DNA of 64,000 nucleotides from NCBI RefSeq assembly GCF_003025035.1, contig NZ_PYJN01000005.1:352864-416863 (forward strand), written 5' to 3'. The translations under genes were made by a program, and so were the position numbers. Every line of letters starts with the position of its first letter. Position 1 is the stretch's first letter. The notes below the pieces were generated by a model. That model was not told where the DNA came from. It ran no database searches and saw only the letters and a list, made by a program, of their open reading frames with translations. Below, one piece after another: positions 55,207 through 64,000 of the stretch. The DNA comes from Rhizobium sp. SEMIA4064. GTDB lineage: Bacteria; Pseudomonadota; Alphaproteobacteria; Rhizobiales; Rhizobiaceae.

Positions 55207-55473
55207 ATGAATGAAGCCGATGCATTGGATATCTTCCAGGCGGCGATCTGGACGGTGCTCGTTTCCTCGGGCCCGGCCGTTCTCGCCGCCATGCTCGTCG
55301 GCCTCGTCATCGCCTTGATCCAGGCGCTGACACAGGTGCAGGAAGCCACATTGACCTTCGTTCCGAAGATCGTTGCCGTCATGGTGACCGTCGGCATCAC
55401 GGCTCCCTTCGTCGGCTCGCAGATTTCGATCTTCACCAACCTCGTCTTTTCCCGAATTCAGTCGGGGTTTTAG
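55207..55473 (+). CDS. fliQ: FliQ flagellar export channel protein
   Basis: An 88-residue two-helix membrane protein (ALDIFQAAIWTVLVSSGPAV, then LIQALTQVQEATLTFVPK), the FliQ signature. It forms the export gate with FliP (at 32299) and FliR. Confidence 0.95.
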   Translation: MNEADALDIFQAAIWTVLVSSGPAVLAAMLVGLVIALIQALTQVQEATLTFVPKIVAVMVTVGITAPFVGSQISIFTNLVFSRIQSGF

Positions 55474-55591
55474 GACGGCGGGCGATCAGCGCGAGGCCAT
55501 TCTCGCGCAAGCTTCGCCTTTTAAGGATTTGACCGAATAGGGCAAACGGGTCAGCCGCTTGCCCCCTCTCATGAAGAGACGGAACCGGTCG

Positions 55592-57679
55592 ATGGCGCAA
55601 CCACCCGCAATAGCACTTCCCAAAGCCAATCCCAGCATGCGTGATATCGGGTTTGCCCTCGGTATCATGGTCATCCTCTGCGTGCTGTTCCTGCCGATCC
55701 CGCCATTCCTCATCGATATGGGTCTGGCCTTCTCGATCGCGCTCTCGGTGCTGATCCTGATGGTGGCGCTGTGGATCAAGAAGCCGCTGGAATTCTCGTC
55801 CTTCCCGACGATCCTGCTGATCGCGACCATGACGCGTCTGTCGCTGAACATCGCGACGACACGCGTCATTCTTTCGCACGGCTATGAAGGGCATGATGCG
55901 GCCGGCGGCGTGATCGCGGGTTTCTCCAGCCTGGTAATGTCCGGCGATTTCGTGATCGGTCTGATCGTCTTCATGATCCTGATCACCATCAATTTCATCG
56001 TTATCACCAAGGGTGCGACGCGTATCGCCGAAGTCGGCGCGCGCTTCACCCTCGATGCCATCCCGGGTAAGCAGATGGCGATCGACGCCGATCTGTCGGC
56101 CGGCCTGATCGACGAAAAAGAGGCTCAGCGCCGCCGCCGCGAGCTGGAAGAGGAAAGCTCCTTCTTCGGCGCGATGGACGGTGCTTCGAAATTCGTGCGC
56201 GGTGATGCCGTCGCCGGCCTGCTTATTACCTGCATCAACATCTTCGGCGGCATCATTATCGGTTATTTCCGCCATGGCATGCAGATCGGCCAGGCGGCTG
56301 ATGTCTTCGTCAAGCTTTCCGTCGGTGACGGTCTGGTATCGCAGATGCCGGCGCTCATCGTCTCGCTCGCCGCCGGCCTTCTCGTTTCGCGCGGCGGCAC
56401 CGCCGGCTCCACCGACCAGGCCGTTATCAACCAGTTGAGCGGCTATCCGCGTGCGCTCGCTGTCGCCGCGATCCTCATGGGCATCCTGGCCGTCATGCCG
56501 GGCATGCCATTCCTTCCCTTCCTCATTCTCGGCGGCCTCATGGCGGGCGGCGCCTGGTTCATTCCGCGGCAGGTCGAAGCCGAAAACAAGCTTCGCCGCG
56601 ATGCGGAAGAAAAGAAGGTGATGCAGTCGAAGGAAATGGAGAAGGATTCGGTCAAGTCGGTTCTGACGACCTCGGAAATCGAATTGGCGCTCGGCAAGAT
56701 CGTCTCCACCCGGCTGCTCGGCGCGCATCAGGAGCTGGCCTTCCGCGTTGGCAAAATGCGCAAGAAATTCGCGACGCAATACGGTTTCGTGGTGCCGGAA
56801 ATCAAGGTCACCGACGACATCGCCATTGCCGACAAATCCTATCAGATCCGCATCCACGGCACGACGGTCGCTTCCAATATGCTGCGTGTCGGCGAGGTGC
56901 TCGTCGTCACCGGTTCGGGCCGCAAGCCGACCGTGCCGGGCGATGAGATCCGCGAACCCGCCTTCGGCATGCCCGCCGTCTCCGTCCTCGAAGCCTTCAC
57001 CGAGGATTTGAAGCGCGAAGGCTTCCAGCCGATCGACAATGTCTCCGTCGTGCTGACGCATATGAGCGAAGTCATCCGCAACAACCTGCCGGCACTTCTC
57101 TCCTATAAGGACGTCAAGATCCTGATCGAGCGCCTCGATCCGGAATACAAGAAGCTCGCCGATGAGATCTGCTCGTCGCACATGTCCTATTCCGGGCTGC
57201 AGGCGGTGCTGAAGCTGCTGCTTGCCGAGCGTGTCTCGATCCGCAACCTGCACCTCATTCTCGAAGCCGTTGCGGAACTCGCACCGCATGTGCGCAAGAC
57301 GGAGCAGATCGTCGAGCATGTGCGCGTGCGCATGGCGCAGCAGCTCTGCGGCGACCTCGCGGACAATGGCGTGCTGCGCGTCCTCCGTCTCGGCAGCAAG
57401 TGGGATCTCATCTTCCATCAGGCACTGAAGCGCGACCAGAAGGGCGAAATCGTCGAGTTCGACATCGATCCGCGCAATCTGGAAGAATTCAGCGAGCAGG
57501 CAGGCAAAGTTATCCGTGAATACATGGACCGCGGCTTGCCCTTCGTGCTTGTCACCTCGCCGGAAACACGCTCCTATGTGCGCATGATCATCGAACGCCT
57601 GTTCGCGACTCTGCCGGTCTTGTCGCATGTGGAATTGGCCAAGGGGATCGAGATCAAGATTCTAGGTTCCATTTCATGA
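55592..57679 (+). CDS. flhA: FlhA flagellar export gate protein
   Basis: A 695-residue protein. The N-terminal half has about eight membrane helices with the FHIPEP-family segments [20 protein letters not shown] and [20 protein letters not shown]. The C-terminal cytoplasmic ring domain binds chaperone-substrate pairs. ATG 55592 ([18 protein letters not shown]) is the likely start; earlier in-frame codons lack conservation. It overlaps fliR by four bases. Confidence 0.95.
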   Translation: MAQPPAIALPKANPSMRDIGFALGIMVILCVLFLPIPPFLIDMGLAFSIALSVLILMVALWIKKPLEFSSFPTILLIATMTRLSLNIATTRVILSHGYEGHDAAGGVIAGFSSLVMSGDFVIGLIVFMILITINFIVITKGATRIAEVGARFTLDAIPGKQMAIDADLSAGLIDEKEAQRRRRELEEESSFFGAMDGASKFVRGDAVAGLLITCINIFGGIIIGYFRHGMQIGQAADVFVKLSVGDGLVSQMPALIVSLAAGLLVSRGGTAGSTDQAVINQLSGYPRALAVAAILMGILAVMPGMPFLPFLILGGLMAGGAWFIPRQVEAENKLRRDAEEKKVMQSKEMEKDSVKSVLTTSEIELALGKIVSTRLLGAHQELAFRVGKMRKKFATQYGFVVPEIKVTDDIAIADKSYQIRIHGTTVASNMLRVGEVLVVTGSGRKPTVPGDEIREPAFGMPAVSVLEAFTEDLKREGFQPIDNVSVVLTHMSEVIRNNLPALLSYKDVKILIERLDPEYKKLADEICSSHMSYSGLQAVLKLLLAERVSIRNLHLILEAVAELAPHVRKTEQIVEHVRVRMAQQLCGDLADNGVLRVLRLGSKWDLIFHQALKRDQKGEIVEFDIDPRNLEEFSEQAGKVIREYMDRGLPFVLVTSPETRSYVRMIIERLFATLPVLSHVELAKGIEIKILGSIS

Positions 57680-58428
57680 TAACAGACCCCCAGGGCACCA
57701 TTTTGGCGTTGTTTCTCGCCTTCTGCCGCATTGGCGGCTGCATCATGGTGCTACCGGGGTTTTCGTCAGGCCGTGTGCCGCCGCAGGTTCGGGTGCTGCT
57801 GGCCGCGGCATTGTCTATGGCGATCCTGCCGCTGCTCTGGAACACGATCTATCCGGAAGTATCCAAAGGCAGCGGCACCTATATCGGTCTGATCTTCACC
57901 GAAACGGTGATCGGCCTGATGTACGGCATGATTGCGCGGCTCTATACGCTTGGGCTGCAATTTGCCGGCACGGCCATATCGATGTTGATCGGTTTCAATG
58001 CGCCAGGCGGTATGGACGTTATCGAAGAGACGAACGAGACGACGCTGACGAGCTTGATCAGCTTCTGCGGCCTGATGATGCTGTTCATCCTGGACTTTCA
58101 CCACCACGTCCTACAGGCGCTGGTCGATTCCTATTCGGTCCTGCCTTTTGGTGGCCATGTCGATGCGCGCGCCTCGCTAGTGTCGGTGGCGGATACGCTG
58201 CAGGCCACCTTTTTCATCATGCTGCGGTTGACGAGCCCCTTCCTGCTCTATGGTCTGATGTTCCAGATTTCGATCGGCTTCATCAATAAGCTCGCGCCGC
58301 AGATCCCGATCTATTTCATCTCCACGCCCTATCTGCTGATGGGCGGGCTGTTCATGCTCTATCTCAGTATCGCGGCGATCGTCAGCCAGTTCTCCGGCGC
58401 TTTCCTCCGCGTCTTCAACGGGCATTAG
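57676..58428 (+). CDS. fliR: FliR flagellar export channel protein
   Basis: A 250-residue membrane protein with about six helices ([20 protein letters not shown] at the start and [13 protein letters not shown] near residue 151). It completes the export gate with FliP, FliQ, FlhA and FlhB. It overlaps flhA by four bases. Confidence 0.95.
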   Translation: MITDPQGTILALFLAFCRIGGCIMVLPGFSSGRVPPQVRVLLAAALSMAILPLLWNTIYPEVSKGSGTYIGLIFTETVIGLMYGMIARLYTLGLQFAGTAISMLIGFNAPGGMDVIEETNETTLTSLISFCGLMMLFILDFHHHVLQALVDSYSVLPFGGHVDARASLVSVADTLQATFFIMLRLTSPFLLYGLMFQISIGFINKLAPQIPIYFISTPYLLMGGLFMLYLSIAAIVSQFSGAFLRVFNGH

Positions 58429-58447
58429 CGAGGGCGAAGCCGAAGCC

Positions 58448-58867
58448 ATGGCGGAAAAGAGCCGGTCCGAAAAACTGAAGCGCCTCGTCGCCGTGCAACG
58501 CCATCTCGAGCGGATAGCGGAAAACGAGCTTGCGGATACTACCCGCCAGCGCAACGAGGTCAGCCAGTCGATGGAAAAGCTGATCGATGCGATCAGCTCG
58601 GCCGATCCGATCCATATGGCATTTTCGGTGCACTATGCCGGGCGCTATGGCCGCCTGACGCTCAAGGATCAGCAGCTTGATGGCATCCAGAAGCTGATCG
58701 AGACAAAAGTCTTGCAAGAGCGCACCAAGGCGGACCGGTTGGAAGAGCATATGAAGGACGCTCGCGAGCTGGAAATGCGCGAGGCGGACGACAATGCCGT
58801 CTACGACATCATCGATCAGCGCTTCGCAGGCGCAACGCCAGCCTCCAGCAAGGTTCAAAAACCATAA
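58448..58867 (+). CDS. Coiled-coil protein, probable FliJ-like export component
   Basis: A 139-residue, highly charged and almost wholly helical protein (KLKRLVAVQRHLERIAENELA, then KVLQERTKADRLEEHMKDA). Length and heptad pattern match FliJ, the stalk that activates FliI. It follows fliR by 19 bases. Identity is by shape and context. Confidence 0.6.
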   Translation: MAEKSRSEKLKRLVAVQRHLERIAENELADTTRQRNEVSQSMEKLIDAISSADPIHMAFSVHYAGRYGRLTLKDQQLDGIQKLIETKVLQERTKADRLEEHMKDARELEMREADDNAVYDIIDQRFAGATPASSKVQKP

Positions 58868-58869
58868 TC

Positions 58870-58976
58870 GTCGCGATCTTAGAACAAGATGGCTCCTCCC
58901 CGAATCGCCACCTTGCTCCGGATTCAAAAGATTAGATGATCTTCATGCGTTCAAATGAACCATGACGCTCTAACCG
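58870..58976. repeat. Intergenic sequence resembling a rhizobial dispersed repeat
   Basis: A non-coding stretch after the fliJ-like gene that contains GATGATCTTCATGCGTTC and AAATGAACCATGACGCTCTAA. The terminal GCTCTAA matches the TAGAGC termini seen elsewhere in the window. I call it a repeat because I recognise the type; its copies outside the window cannot be checked here. Confidence 0.4.
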
Positions 58977-59052
58977 CTCGATTTCGGCATAATCTTGCTC
59001 GATGGCTGCTTCACGCGTCGCAGGGTCATGCTTTAGTGAAAGGAAACGTGAC

Positions 59053-59649
59053 GTGGCTATTTCGCCTCCGAGTGATTTGGTCCTGGATGTCGTCAAGGCC
59101 GCCAATCCGGCCGACGTTCAGGCAGCCCAGGAAAAGCTCGCGGCCAACAGGGCTGCCTTTGCCGCCACAAGCCTGGCGGAAAATGGCAATGGTTTTGCCT
59201 CGACCGTGAGTGCGCTGGACAGCGCCGCGACGAAGGCCGGCCTCAGCAACGCCAACACGCATACGGCACAGACAAAGGTGCCGCAGGCCTATCACAAGTT
59301 CGAAGCGATGGTGCTGCAGAACTTCGTGAAGAACATGCTGCCAAACAGCGAAACACTCTACGGCAAGGGCTCCGCCGGCGAGATCTGGAAGGGCATGATG
59401 GCCGAACAGCTCGGCAATACGCTGGCCAAGAATGGCGGCGTTGGCATTGCCGAGCAAATGTACAAGGAACAGGTCGACAAGATGCGCAACACCGGCGCTG
59501 TCAACTCGGCAACCAATGAGAACGACAAGAAGATGGCGCTGAGCGCAATTACCGATTTCCAGCGCAAGACGCTTGCGGCGGCTGAGACCAATGGTGACAG
59601 CGATACGACCGTCACCAATCAAGATGCGCTGACGTCCAAGAAAGTATGA
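59053..59649 (+). CDS. FlgJ-like rod-binding protein
   Basis: A 198-residue protein with the rod-binding domain (FEAMVLQNFVKNMLPNSETLYG, then WKGMMAEQLGNTLAKNGGVGIAEQM, read in parts). This is the N-terminal half of FlgJ without the muramidase half; the separate transglycosylase at 48126 may supply that activity. GTG 59053 is preferred (AAAGGAAA upstream, and the family N-terminus begins AISPPSDL); an ATG 17 codons earlier has no such signal. Confidence 0.85.
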   Translation: MAISPPSDLVLDVVKAANPADVQAAQEKLAANRAAFAATSLAENGNGFASTVSALDSAATKAGLSNANTHTAQTKVPQAYHKFEAMVLQNFVKNMLPNSETLYGKGSAGEIWKGMMAEQLGNTLAKNGGVGIAEQMYKEQVDKMRNTGAVNSATNENDKKMALSAITDFQRKTLAAAETNGDSDTTVTNQDALTSKKV

Positions 59650-60032
59650 CCTGGGGGATGGACATGGAAGTGATTTCGAACGACTACCGCATCAAGTCGG
59701 TCCTTGGCCGCTTGGAGATGATCATCGATAACGAGAACAGCCGGATCGGCACCGATCCGGAATTCGATCTCAAGGTATCGAACGCGCATAAGAGCCGCTG
59801 CCTCTACGAATTGTCGATGCTGTTTCGCGATACCAATCCGGCCGAGCTTGCGGTCGCGCATATCGAGCAGTTGCACGGGCTGAAGAAGAAGCTGGTCTTG
59901 AACGCGCGCCGCGTCGAAGCCCATCTCGAAGCCGTGCGTGCCGTTGCCGATATCCTGAAGAACGCGGTGCAGAACGCCGATGCGGACGGCACCTATTCGC
60001 AGGAGCAGTTCCGCGTCCGTGAGGCCGGATGA
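59646..60032 (+). CDS. Probable FlgN-type flagellar export chaperone
   Basis: A 128-residue helical protein (RIKSVLGRLEMIIDNENSRI, then LKKKLVLNARRVEAHLEAVRAVADIL) ending with a short ADGTYS segment. Size, helical content and place between the rod-binding protein and a FliL-like gene match FlgN-type chaperones, which escort FlgK and FlgL. ATG 59664, with GGGGG upstream, is an alternative start. The call is moderate. Confidence 0.6.
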   Translation: MTWGMDMEVISNDYRIKSVLGRLEMIIDNENSRIGTDPEFDLKVSNAHKSRCLYELSMLFRDTNPAELAVAHIEQLHGLKKKLVLNARRVEAHLEAVRAVADILKNAVQNADADGTYSQEQFRVREAG

Positions 60033-60568
60033 TCAAGCTCGTCCTCACCGGCCTCTGGGTCTGCATCGTAACGCTGGCCTCTGTCTATTTTTCGGTGCAG
60101 ATGGCGACGGCGCCCGCGATCAATCCTGACGACGCCAAGAAGGCGCAGCAGGAATTCGTCAAGGGCGAATCGATCAACGTGCCCGTCATCGCCAACGGTC
60201 AGGTGAGCGGCTATTTCATCACGCGCATCTCCTTCATGATGGAGAAGGGCAAGGTGGCTCAAATACAAACGCCGTTGACGGAATTGACGACGGACCAGCT
60301 CTATTCCCTGCTGGTGGGCAATAAGGCGATCGACATTGGCCATACCGCCAGCTTCGATGTCGTCAGTTTCCGCAACGATATCAAGAAGAACATGAACGAA
60401 CGTCTCGGCGGCGATTATGTTGCCGACGTTCTGGTCGAACAGCTCGACTACCTCTCCAAGGACGAGATCAATAGCGGCGGCGACGGCTCCGGCAAGAGAA
60501 CCGTTAAGCCCGTAAAGATCGTCCAGGGCGATGCGGCGCCCGACGCAGAGCCCAAACAGGCGCATTAA
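60029..60568 (+). CDS. Membrane-anchored FliL-like protein
   Basis: A 179-residue protein with one N-terminal membrane helix (about 2-25) and a periplasmic part. It has YFITRISFMMEKG, LTTDQLYSLLVG and DIKKNMNERLGGDYVADVLVEQLDYL, which follow the same beta/helix order as FliL. A true fliL is encoded at 31811, so this may be a second stator-associated protein. It overlaps the flgN-like gene by four bases. The function is not proven. Confidence 0.6.
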   Translation: MIKLVLTGLWVCIVTLASVYFSVQMATAPAINPDDAKKAQQEFVKGESINVPVIANGQVSGYFITRISFMMEKGKVAQIQTPLTELTTDQLYSLLVGNKAIDIGHTASFDVVSFRNDIKKNMNERLGGDYVADVLVEQLDYLSKDEINSGGDGSGKRTVKPVKIVQGDAAPDAEPKQAH

Positions 60569-60587
60569 ACCTATTGACCACAGTGAT

Positions 60588-60611
60588 GGTCGCTCCCCTC
60601 ATGGAGCGGCC
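60588..60611 (+). terminator. Hairpin at the end of the late flagellar operon
   Basis: GGTCGCTCC (60588-60596) and GGAGCGGCC (60603-60611) form a 9-base stem with one G-T pair, 20 bases after the last flagellar gene. There is no T run, so it could be a weak or Rho-assisted terminator. Confidence 0.45.
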
Positions 60612-60820
60612 TGCTGCGTCTATCGCCCGAAACAGCGTTAACAAATCCCTGTTTTCCTCCCGCAATTCCGATCGATTTTCCTAACGGAAGCTTGGGATCG
60701 CCTTGCTATAAGCATGCTTAGCGATGCGTCCGATGTCACCGAACGGACAGGCGGTGGAGGATTTGCGTCGAGAAATTTGCCGGCGTCGAGCGTAGGAACG
60801 TTCGCGGCAGGAGGTTTTGG

Positions 60821-61663
60821 GTGAATCTGGTCGCAAATTTTGCCGTGCTGACGTCGCGTCGAATGATTTTCGACTTGCCGGTCTGCGACCTCGATTGGGA
60901 AGATGCGCTGAACTTCATCAATGAGCTGGCGTCGCTTCCGGTCGGCCAGACCGTCATCTCCTTCGTCAATGCCCACAACATGCTGATGATGCTGCGCGAC
61001 GCCAAATATCGCGATGTGCTGGCGAAAAATCTTGTCCTGCCCGACGGCGTCGGCCTGGATATCGCCTCGCGGGTTGCCCATGGTGTTTCCTTTCCGGCCA
61101 ATCTGAACGGCACCGATTTCGTGCCGGCTCTGCTGACTTTCATGGATCGGCGGAAGCGTGTCGGCCTGATCGGTGGCCGCCGCGATGTCGTTGAAAAGGC
61201 CGCGGAAAATTTCCGCAAGCATGCACCGTGGCATGACTTCATCGTTATTGCAGACGGCTATTTCGATAAGGCGGAAAGCGATCTGATCGCTGCGGAGGTC
61301 GGCCGCCAGAAGATCGACGTGCTGATTGTCGGCATGGGGACGCCGCTCCAGGAAAAATGGGTCGCCGACCATATCGAGCCGCAGCATGCGAGGCTGGTGC
61401 TGACGGTCGGCGCACTGTTCGATTTCGTGTCCGGCACGGTGCCGCGCGCGCCGGCGCTGATGCGCACCATGCGCTCCGAATGGATCTATCGCCTGCTTCA
61501 GGAGCCGGGCAGGCTATGGCGGCGCTATATTCTCGGCGTGCCGCACTTCCTCTATCAGGTCGTTCGGCACCAGTTCGGCCGCAAGGAACGTATCCTGCGT
61601 GCCGCGGAGCCACAGGCCGCGCCGCTGCTGCGGCTTCCTTCGCCCGACAAACTCGCCAGTTGA
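60821..61663 (+). CDS. WecG/TagA/CpsF-family (GT26) glycosyltransferase
   Basis: A 280-residue glycosyltransferase. The family segments FVNAHNMLMMLRD, LPDGVGLD, VGLIGGRRDVVEKA and VGMGTPLQEKW are present, with a basic membrane-binding C-terminus. These enzymes add N-acetylmannosaminuronate or a related sugar to a lipid-linked intermediate at the inner membrane. The GTG start has a strong AGGAGG. Its neighbour encodes a polysaccharide chain-length protein, so a surface polysaccharide role is likely. The sugar is unknown. Confidence 0.9.
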   Translation: MNLVANFAVLTSRRMIFDLPVCDLDWEDALNFINELASLPVGQTVISFVNAHNMLMMLRDAKYRDVLAKNLVLPDGVGLDIASRVAHGVSFPANLNGTDFVPALLTFMDRRKRVGLIGGRRDVVEKAAENFRKHAPWHDFIVIADGYFDKAESDLIAAEVGRQKIDVLIVGMGTPLQEKWVADHIEPQHARLVLTVGALFDFVSGTVPRAPALMRTMRSEWIYRLLQEPGRLWRRYILGVPHFLYQVVRHQFGRKERILRAAEPQAAPLLRLPSPDKLAS

Positions 61664-61728
61664 TCCTGATCGCGCCCTCGATCGCTGCGGTTGTTAACCT
61701 TTTCTTTGCCTTGAAAATTTAGAGTGGG

Positions 61729-61736
61729 TTAACCAT
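61729..61736 (+). promoter_or_regulatory. TTAACCAT motif upstream of the chain-length gene
   Basis: TTAACCAT, the CtrA half-site form, lies 19 bases before the ATG at 61755. A second GTTAAC is at 61693-61698, 35 bases upstream of the GTTAAC at 61728. The gap to the previous gene is short (about 90 bases) and AT-rich. Confidence 0.4.
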
Positions 61737-61754
61737 CGGCATCGGTCATTGACC

Positions 61755-63716
61755 ATGCGCGCGAGAAAACCCGCGATGTTCGAAAGCAAGGCCAGGATCA
61801 GATTCCTTTCCAATGACGCAGATGCCTTCGAGGCTTCCCGCGGCGCCGAACGTCATGCCTATTTCGATCGCGGTGTGGACGGCTATCTCGTAGCAGCGAA
61901 TGTCCAGCCCGCCGACCGCCAGGCTGCGAGCGATGCGGAATTGCTGGCCCTCATTCAAAAGATGCTGGATGGTGATCCCTATCCGGTCTCTGGGCGGAAA
62001 AGGCCCGCGGTGACTGAGGTCGCAGAGGCTCCGCCGCTCCCCGATCGTATCCGCGGCATCCTGCGAGATCATTCTGTCGCGCGCGAAACCATCATGGATC
62101 GCCAACCGGAGCTGATCGCAGAGCAATCATTGCCTTCGTCCCGCGCCGAAGAGATTGAAATCGATCTTTTGCCCTTGGTCGCACCGCCTGCCGTCCAGGC
62201 GACCGCGCCTCCGCCGCATCGTCGCTGGGTGTTCGGGTTCGGCTCCATTGCCTTCGTCACTATCGCAGCGCTGGCGGGCGCTTTTCTCCCGACGGTGGTG
62301 GCAGCGCCGCCGCGCTATGTCTCTCACACCGTGTTGCAAATGAAAGGGCAGGGGGCGGCGCGACAGGCGCTTCTGGATGTCACCGCCAAACGCGCCACGG
62401 CGCCCTCCCTGCTTTCCGATGTTGTCGCCAGGCTGAAGCTCGACCGCGATCCGGAATTCACCGGCGATCGGGCCGGCGCTTTCGGTGTTGCCGTGGAATT
62501 GCTGTCAGGCAATGGGAACGCTTCCGACGCGCCCTCGCGTGCGCAGGCTGCCTTCCGCAAAGATATCGCCGTTACCATCGATGCGTCGAGTGGCACCTTG
62601 CATCTCGCCGTGACCACAAGCGATCCGGCAAGATCGGCAGAGATCGCCAATCGTCTGGCCGATGCGACCATCTACGACGCCACCGTTGCGCAAGGGGCAG
62701 GGCTTGTTGGCAACGGCAGCTCGCCTGCCGACAAGAGCCTCAAGAATCTTGATCAAGCGAAGGGAGCGCTGGCCGATTTCAAGGCGCAGTATGGTGACGA
62801 TAGGATCGTTGCCGCGCTCGATCTTCAGCAGCAGCGCCAGCAGTTGGATGGCGAAATCAAGGCCGCCGAGGCTGCCGTGCAGGGCGCAAGGGCGCGCGTC
62901 TCGGCCGCCAAATCCGCGACGCCTGCCAGCGTCATGAGTGGCGCGTTGCCGGGCGGTCTGTCATCGGCCGCTCTCGATGATCTGCGCAGCCGCTATAGCG
63001 CCGCCAAGGTCGTCCTATCCCAGCTTTCCACGCAGCTTGGTCCGCGCCATCCCCGTCTGTTGGCGCAGCAGGCGACGATCGATGGTCTGGTCGCCGACAT
63101 CCGCAATCAACTGCAGCGTCTCATCGCCAGCAGCGATGCAGCGTTGCAGGCAGCCCTTGAGAACCGGACGGCGCTTTCCGCGCGGATGACCGCTCTCAGC
63201 CAGAAAAGCATCGATGTCGATATAGCCCGCTTGAGTCAGCTTCAGAGCGATGTTGCGGCGGCGCAGAGCCACTATGACGCCGATCTGCAAAACGCTGATA
63301 CGGCTCCGCCCCAGGCCGAGATTCCGATCGCCGTCATCACCCCTGCCATCGCCGCCAAGACGCCGCTCGACGACAATCTCGCGGGTCGTCAAGCAGCGGG
63401 CTTCATCATGGGCCTTGGCGCAGCACTTTGCCTGGTCTTCCTGCGGAAATGGATGGGCGGCGGGGTGTTTGCGGAGGATCAGGCAGCCCCGCACATCATG
63501 ACGCCCGAGCCGGTTTTCAGTGCGGTCGTCGAGCCGGCCCCACTGCCGCCGCGACCAATGCTCGATCTGCCGCGACCGCACTTCGATGCCACTATTCCGG
63601 TTGCCAATGATCGTCCCATGGTCTCGGAGGAGCTGACGCAGATCCAGCGCGAATTGGCGTTGTTGCGCACGAAAGTCCAGACCTATGCGTCGCGCCGGCA
63701 GACGATGCGGGGCTGA
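61755..63716 (+). CDS. Wzz/GumC-like polysaccharide chain-length protein with long N-terminal extension
   Basis: A 653-residue protein with two membrane helices (about 158-183 and 543-563) around a periplasmic part. The periplasmic part has long coiled coils (QQQRQQLDGEIKAAEAAVQG and LSQLQSDVAAAQSHYDADLQ). It resembles polysaccharide co-polymerases. No Walker motifs follow, so there is no BY-kinase domain. The first 155 residues form an unusual cytoplasmic extension before the first helix, and a short coiled coil ends the protein. Other starts (61749 TTG or 61776 ATG) are possible. Confidence 0.82.
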   Translation: MRARKPAMFESKARIRFLSNDADAFEASRGAERHAYFDRGVDGYLVAANVQPADRQAASDAELLALIQKMLDGDPYPVSGRKRPAVTEVAEAPPLPDRIRGILRDHSVARETIMDRQPELIAEQSLPSSRAEEIEIDLLPLVAPPAVQATAPPPHRRWVFGFGSIAFVTIAALAGAFLPTVVAAPPRYVSHTVLQMKGQGAARQALLDVTAKRATAPSLLSDVVARLKLDRDPEFTGDRAGAFGVAVELLSGNGNASDAPSRAQAAFRKDIAVTIDASSGTLHLAVTTSDPARSAEIANRLADATIYDATVAQGAGLVGNGSSPADKSLKNLDQAKGALADFKAQYGDDRIVAALDLQQQRQQLDGEIKAAEAAVQGARARVSAAKSATPASVMSGALPGGLSSAALDDLRSRYSAAKVVLSQLSTQLGPRHPRLLAQQATIDGLVADIRNQLQRLIASSDAALQAALENRTALSARMTALSQKSIDVDIARLSQLQSDVAAAQSHYDADLQNADTAPPQAEIPIAVITPAIAAKTPLDDNLAGRQAAGFIMGLGAALCLVFLRKWMGGGVFAEDQAAPHIMTPEPVFSAVVEPAPLPPRPMLDLPRPHFDATIPVANDRPMVSEELTQIQRELALLRTKVQTYASRRQTMRG

Positions 63717-63833
63717 CCCCGTCACTGCTTTTTCCTTGCAATTACCGCTTTCAGACACCATAGGGCGTTGGCAGGCAAATCCACTGGGCCGATGGCTTGT
63801 AGATTGCCGCCGAAACAATGTCGGGAGATATTC

Positions 63834-64000
63834 GTGACGACTGTGATCGATGGCAAGCAGGTGGCTGCTTCGGTAATTGATGCGGTGAAGACGGCAACCG
63901 CAGCACTGGAAAAGAACACGGGTGTGAAGACCGGCCTTGCGGTCGTCATCGTCGGTGATGATCCGGCGAGCCACACCTATGTCGGCGCCAAGGGCCGCAT
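63834..64000 (+). CDS. folD: FolD methylenetetrahydrofolate dehydrogenase/cyclohydrolase (partial, 5' end)
   Basis: A frame opens at GTG 63834 (GGGAGAT upstream) and runs off the right edge, giving about 55 residues. [16 protein letters not shown] and [21 protein letters not shown] match the N-terminus of FolD, including the substrate-site YVxxKxR motif (YVGAKGR). The enzyme interconverts methylene- and formyl-tetrahydrofolate in one-carbon metabolism. It is not part of the motility cluster. Confidence 0.88.
   Translation, partial: MTTVIDGKQVAASVIDAVKTATAALEKNTGVKTGLAVVIVGDDPASHTYVGAKGR

Noticed and set aside
55433..57628. 731-codon minus-strand frame opposite flhA
   Set aside because: Shadow of flhA; composition rich in Arg, His and Asp typical of antisense frames in GC-rich genes.
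1..64000. tRNA, rRNA, CRISPR arrays, prophage or antiphage systems
   Set aside because: I saw no cloverleaf, rRNA segment, direct-repeat array, integrase or defence gene. Apart from the IS630 element the window looks like a conserved chromosomal motility region.

Overview
The window reads as chromosomal DNA from a Rhizobium-type alphaproteobacterium. The evidence is the high-GC codon use, four flagellins of about 300-325 residues, the rhizobia-specific motility genes (cheS, cheT, visN, visR, motC, motD, motE, rem, flaF, flbT) and short dispersed intergenic repeats ending in TAGAGC. Gene order follows the flagellar/chemotaxis region known from Sinorhizobium, Rhizobium and Agrobacterium. The assignment rests on protein recognition and synteny from memory; no database search was run.

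Layout. 1-4121 is a left flank with a partial membrane protein, a YbaL-type antiporter, a small XRE regulator and a GT39-type membrane glycosyltransferase. An IS630-family element (about 4264-5421) with a frameshifted transposase lies next to a 37-codon membrane-peptide ORF. 5994-14453 is the chemotaxis operon icpA-cheS-cheY1-cheA-cheW-cheR-cheB-cheY2-cheD-cheT. fliF (14620-16299) ends in a clear terminator. visN-visR (16831-18335), the master regulators, follow. A minus-strand operon motA-fliM-fliN-fliG-flhB-orf (23695-18561) is divergent from the plus-strand operon flgF-fliI-orf-flgB-flgC-fliE-flgG-flgA-flgI-motE-flgH-fliL-fliP (23925-33057). 33168-42878 holds four flagellin genes interspersed with a GT41/SPINDLY-type glycosyltransferase and a two-gene unit of a PLP decarboxylase and an ATP-grasp-like protein. 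43129-49710 is fliH-like, motB, motC, motD, a transglycosylase and the regulator rem. 50000-60568 is the hook/late export operon flgE-flgK-flgL-flaF-flbT-flgD-fliQ-flhA-fliR and accessory fliJ-like, flgJ-like, flgN-like and FliL-like genes. 60821-63716 has a WecG/TagA-type glycosyltransferase and a Wzz-like chain-length protein. The window ends inside folD.

How it fits together. By analogy with Sinorhizobium, VisN/VisR would activate rem, Rem would activate hook, basal-body and motor genes, and flagellins and chemotaxis genes come last. FlaF and FlbT tune flagellin mRNA. The motor is a MotA/MotB stator with the periplasmic rhizobial proteins MotC and MotE. CheA signals to two CheY proteins, with CheS and CheT as accessory signal-termination proteins.

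The most interesting signals are these. Three flagellin leaders carry a complementary pair of segments that can mask the ribosome binding site. CtrA-like TTAACCAT or TTAA-N7-TTAA motifs lie upstream of icpA, two flagellins, rem and the polysaccharide chain-length gene. A decarboxylase/ATP-grasp pair and a GT41 enzyme lie inside the flagellin locus. TAGAGC repeat termini supply the stop codons of three different genes.
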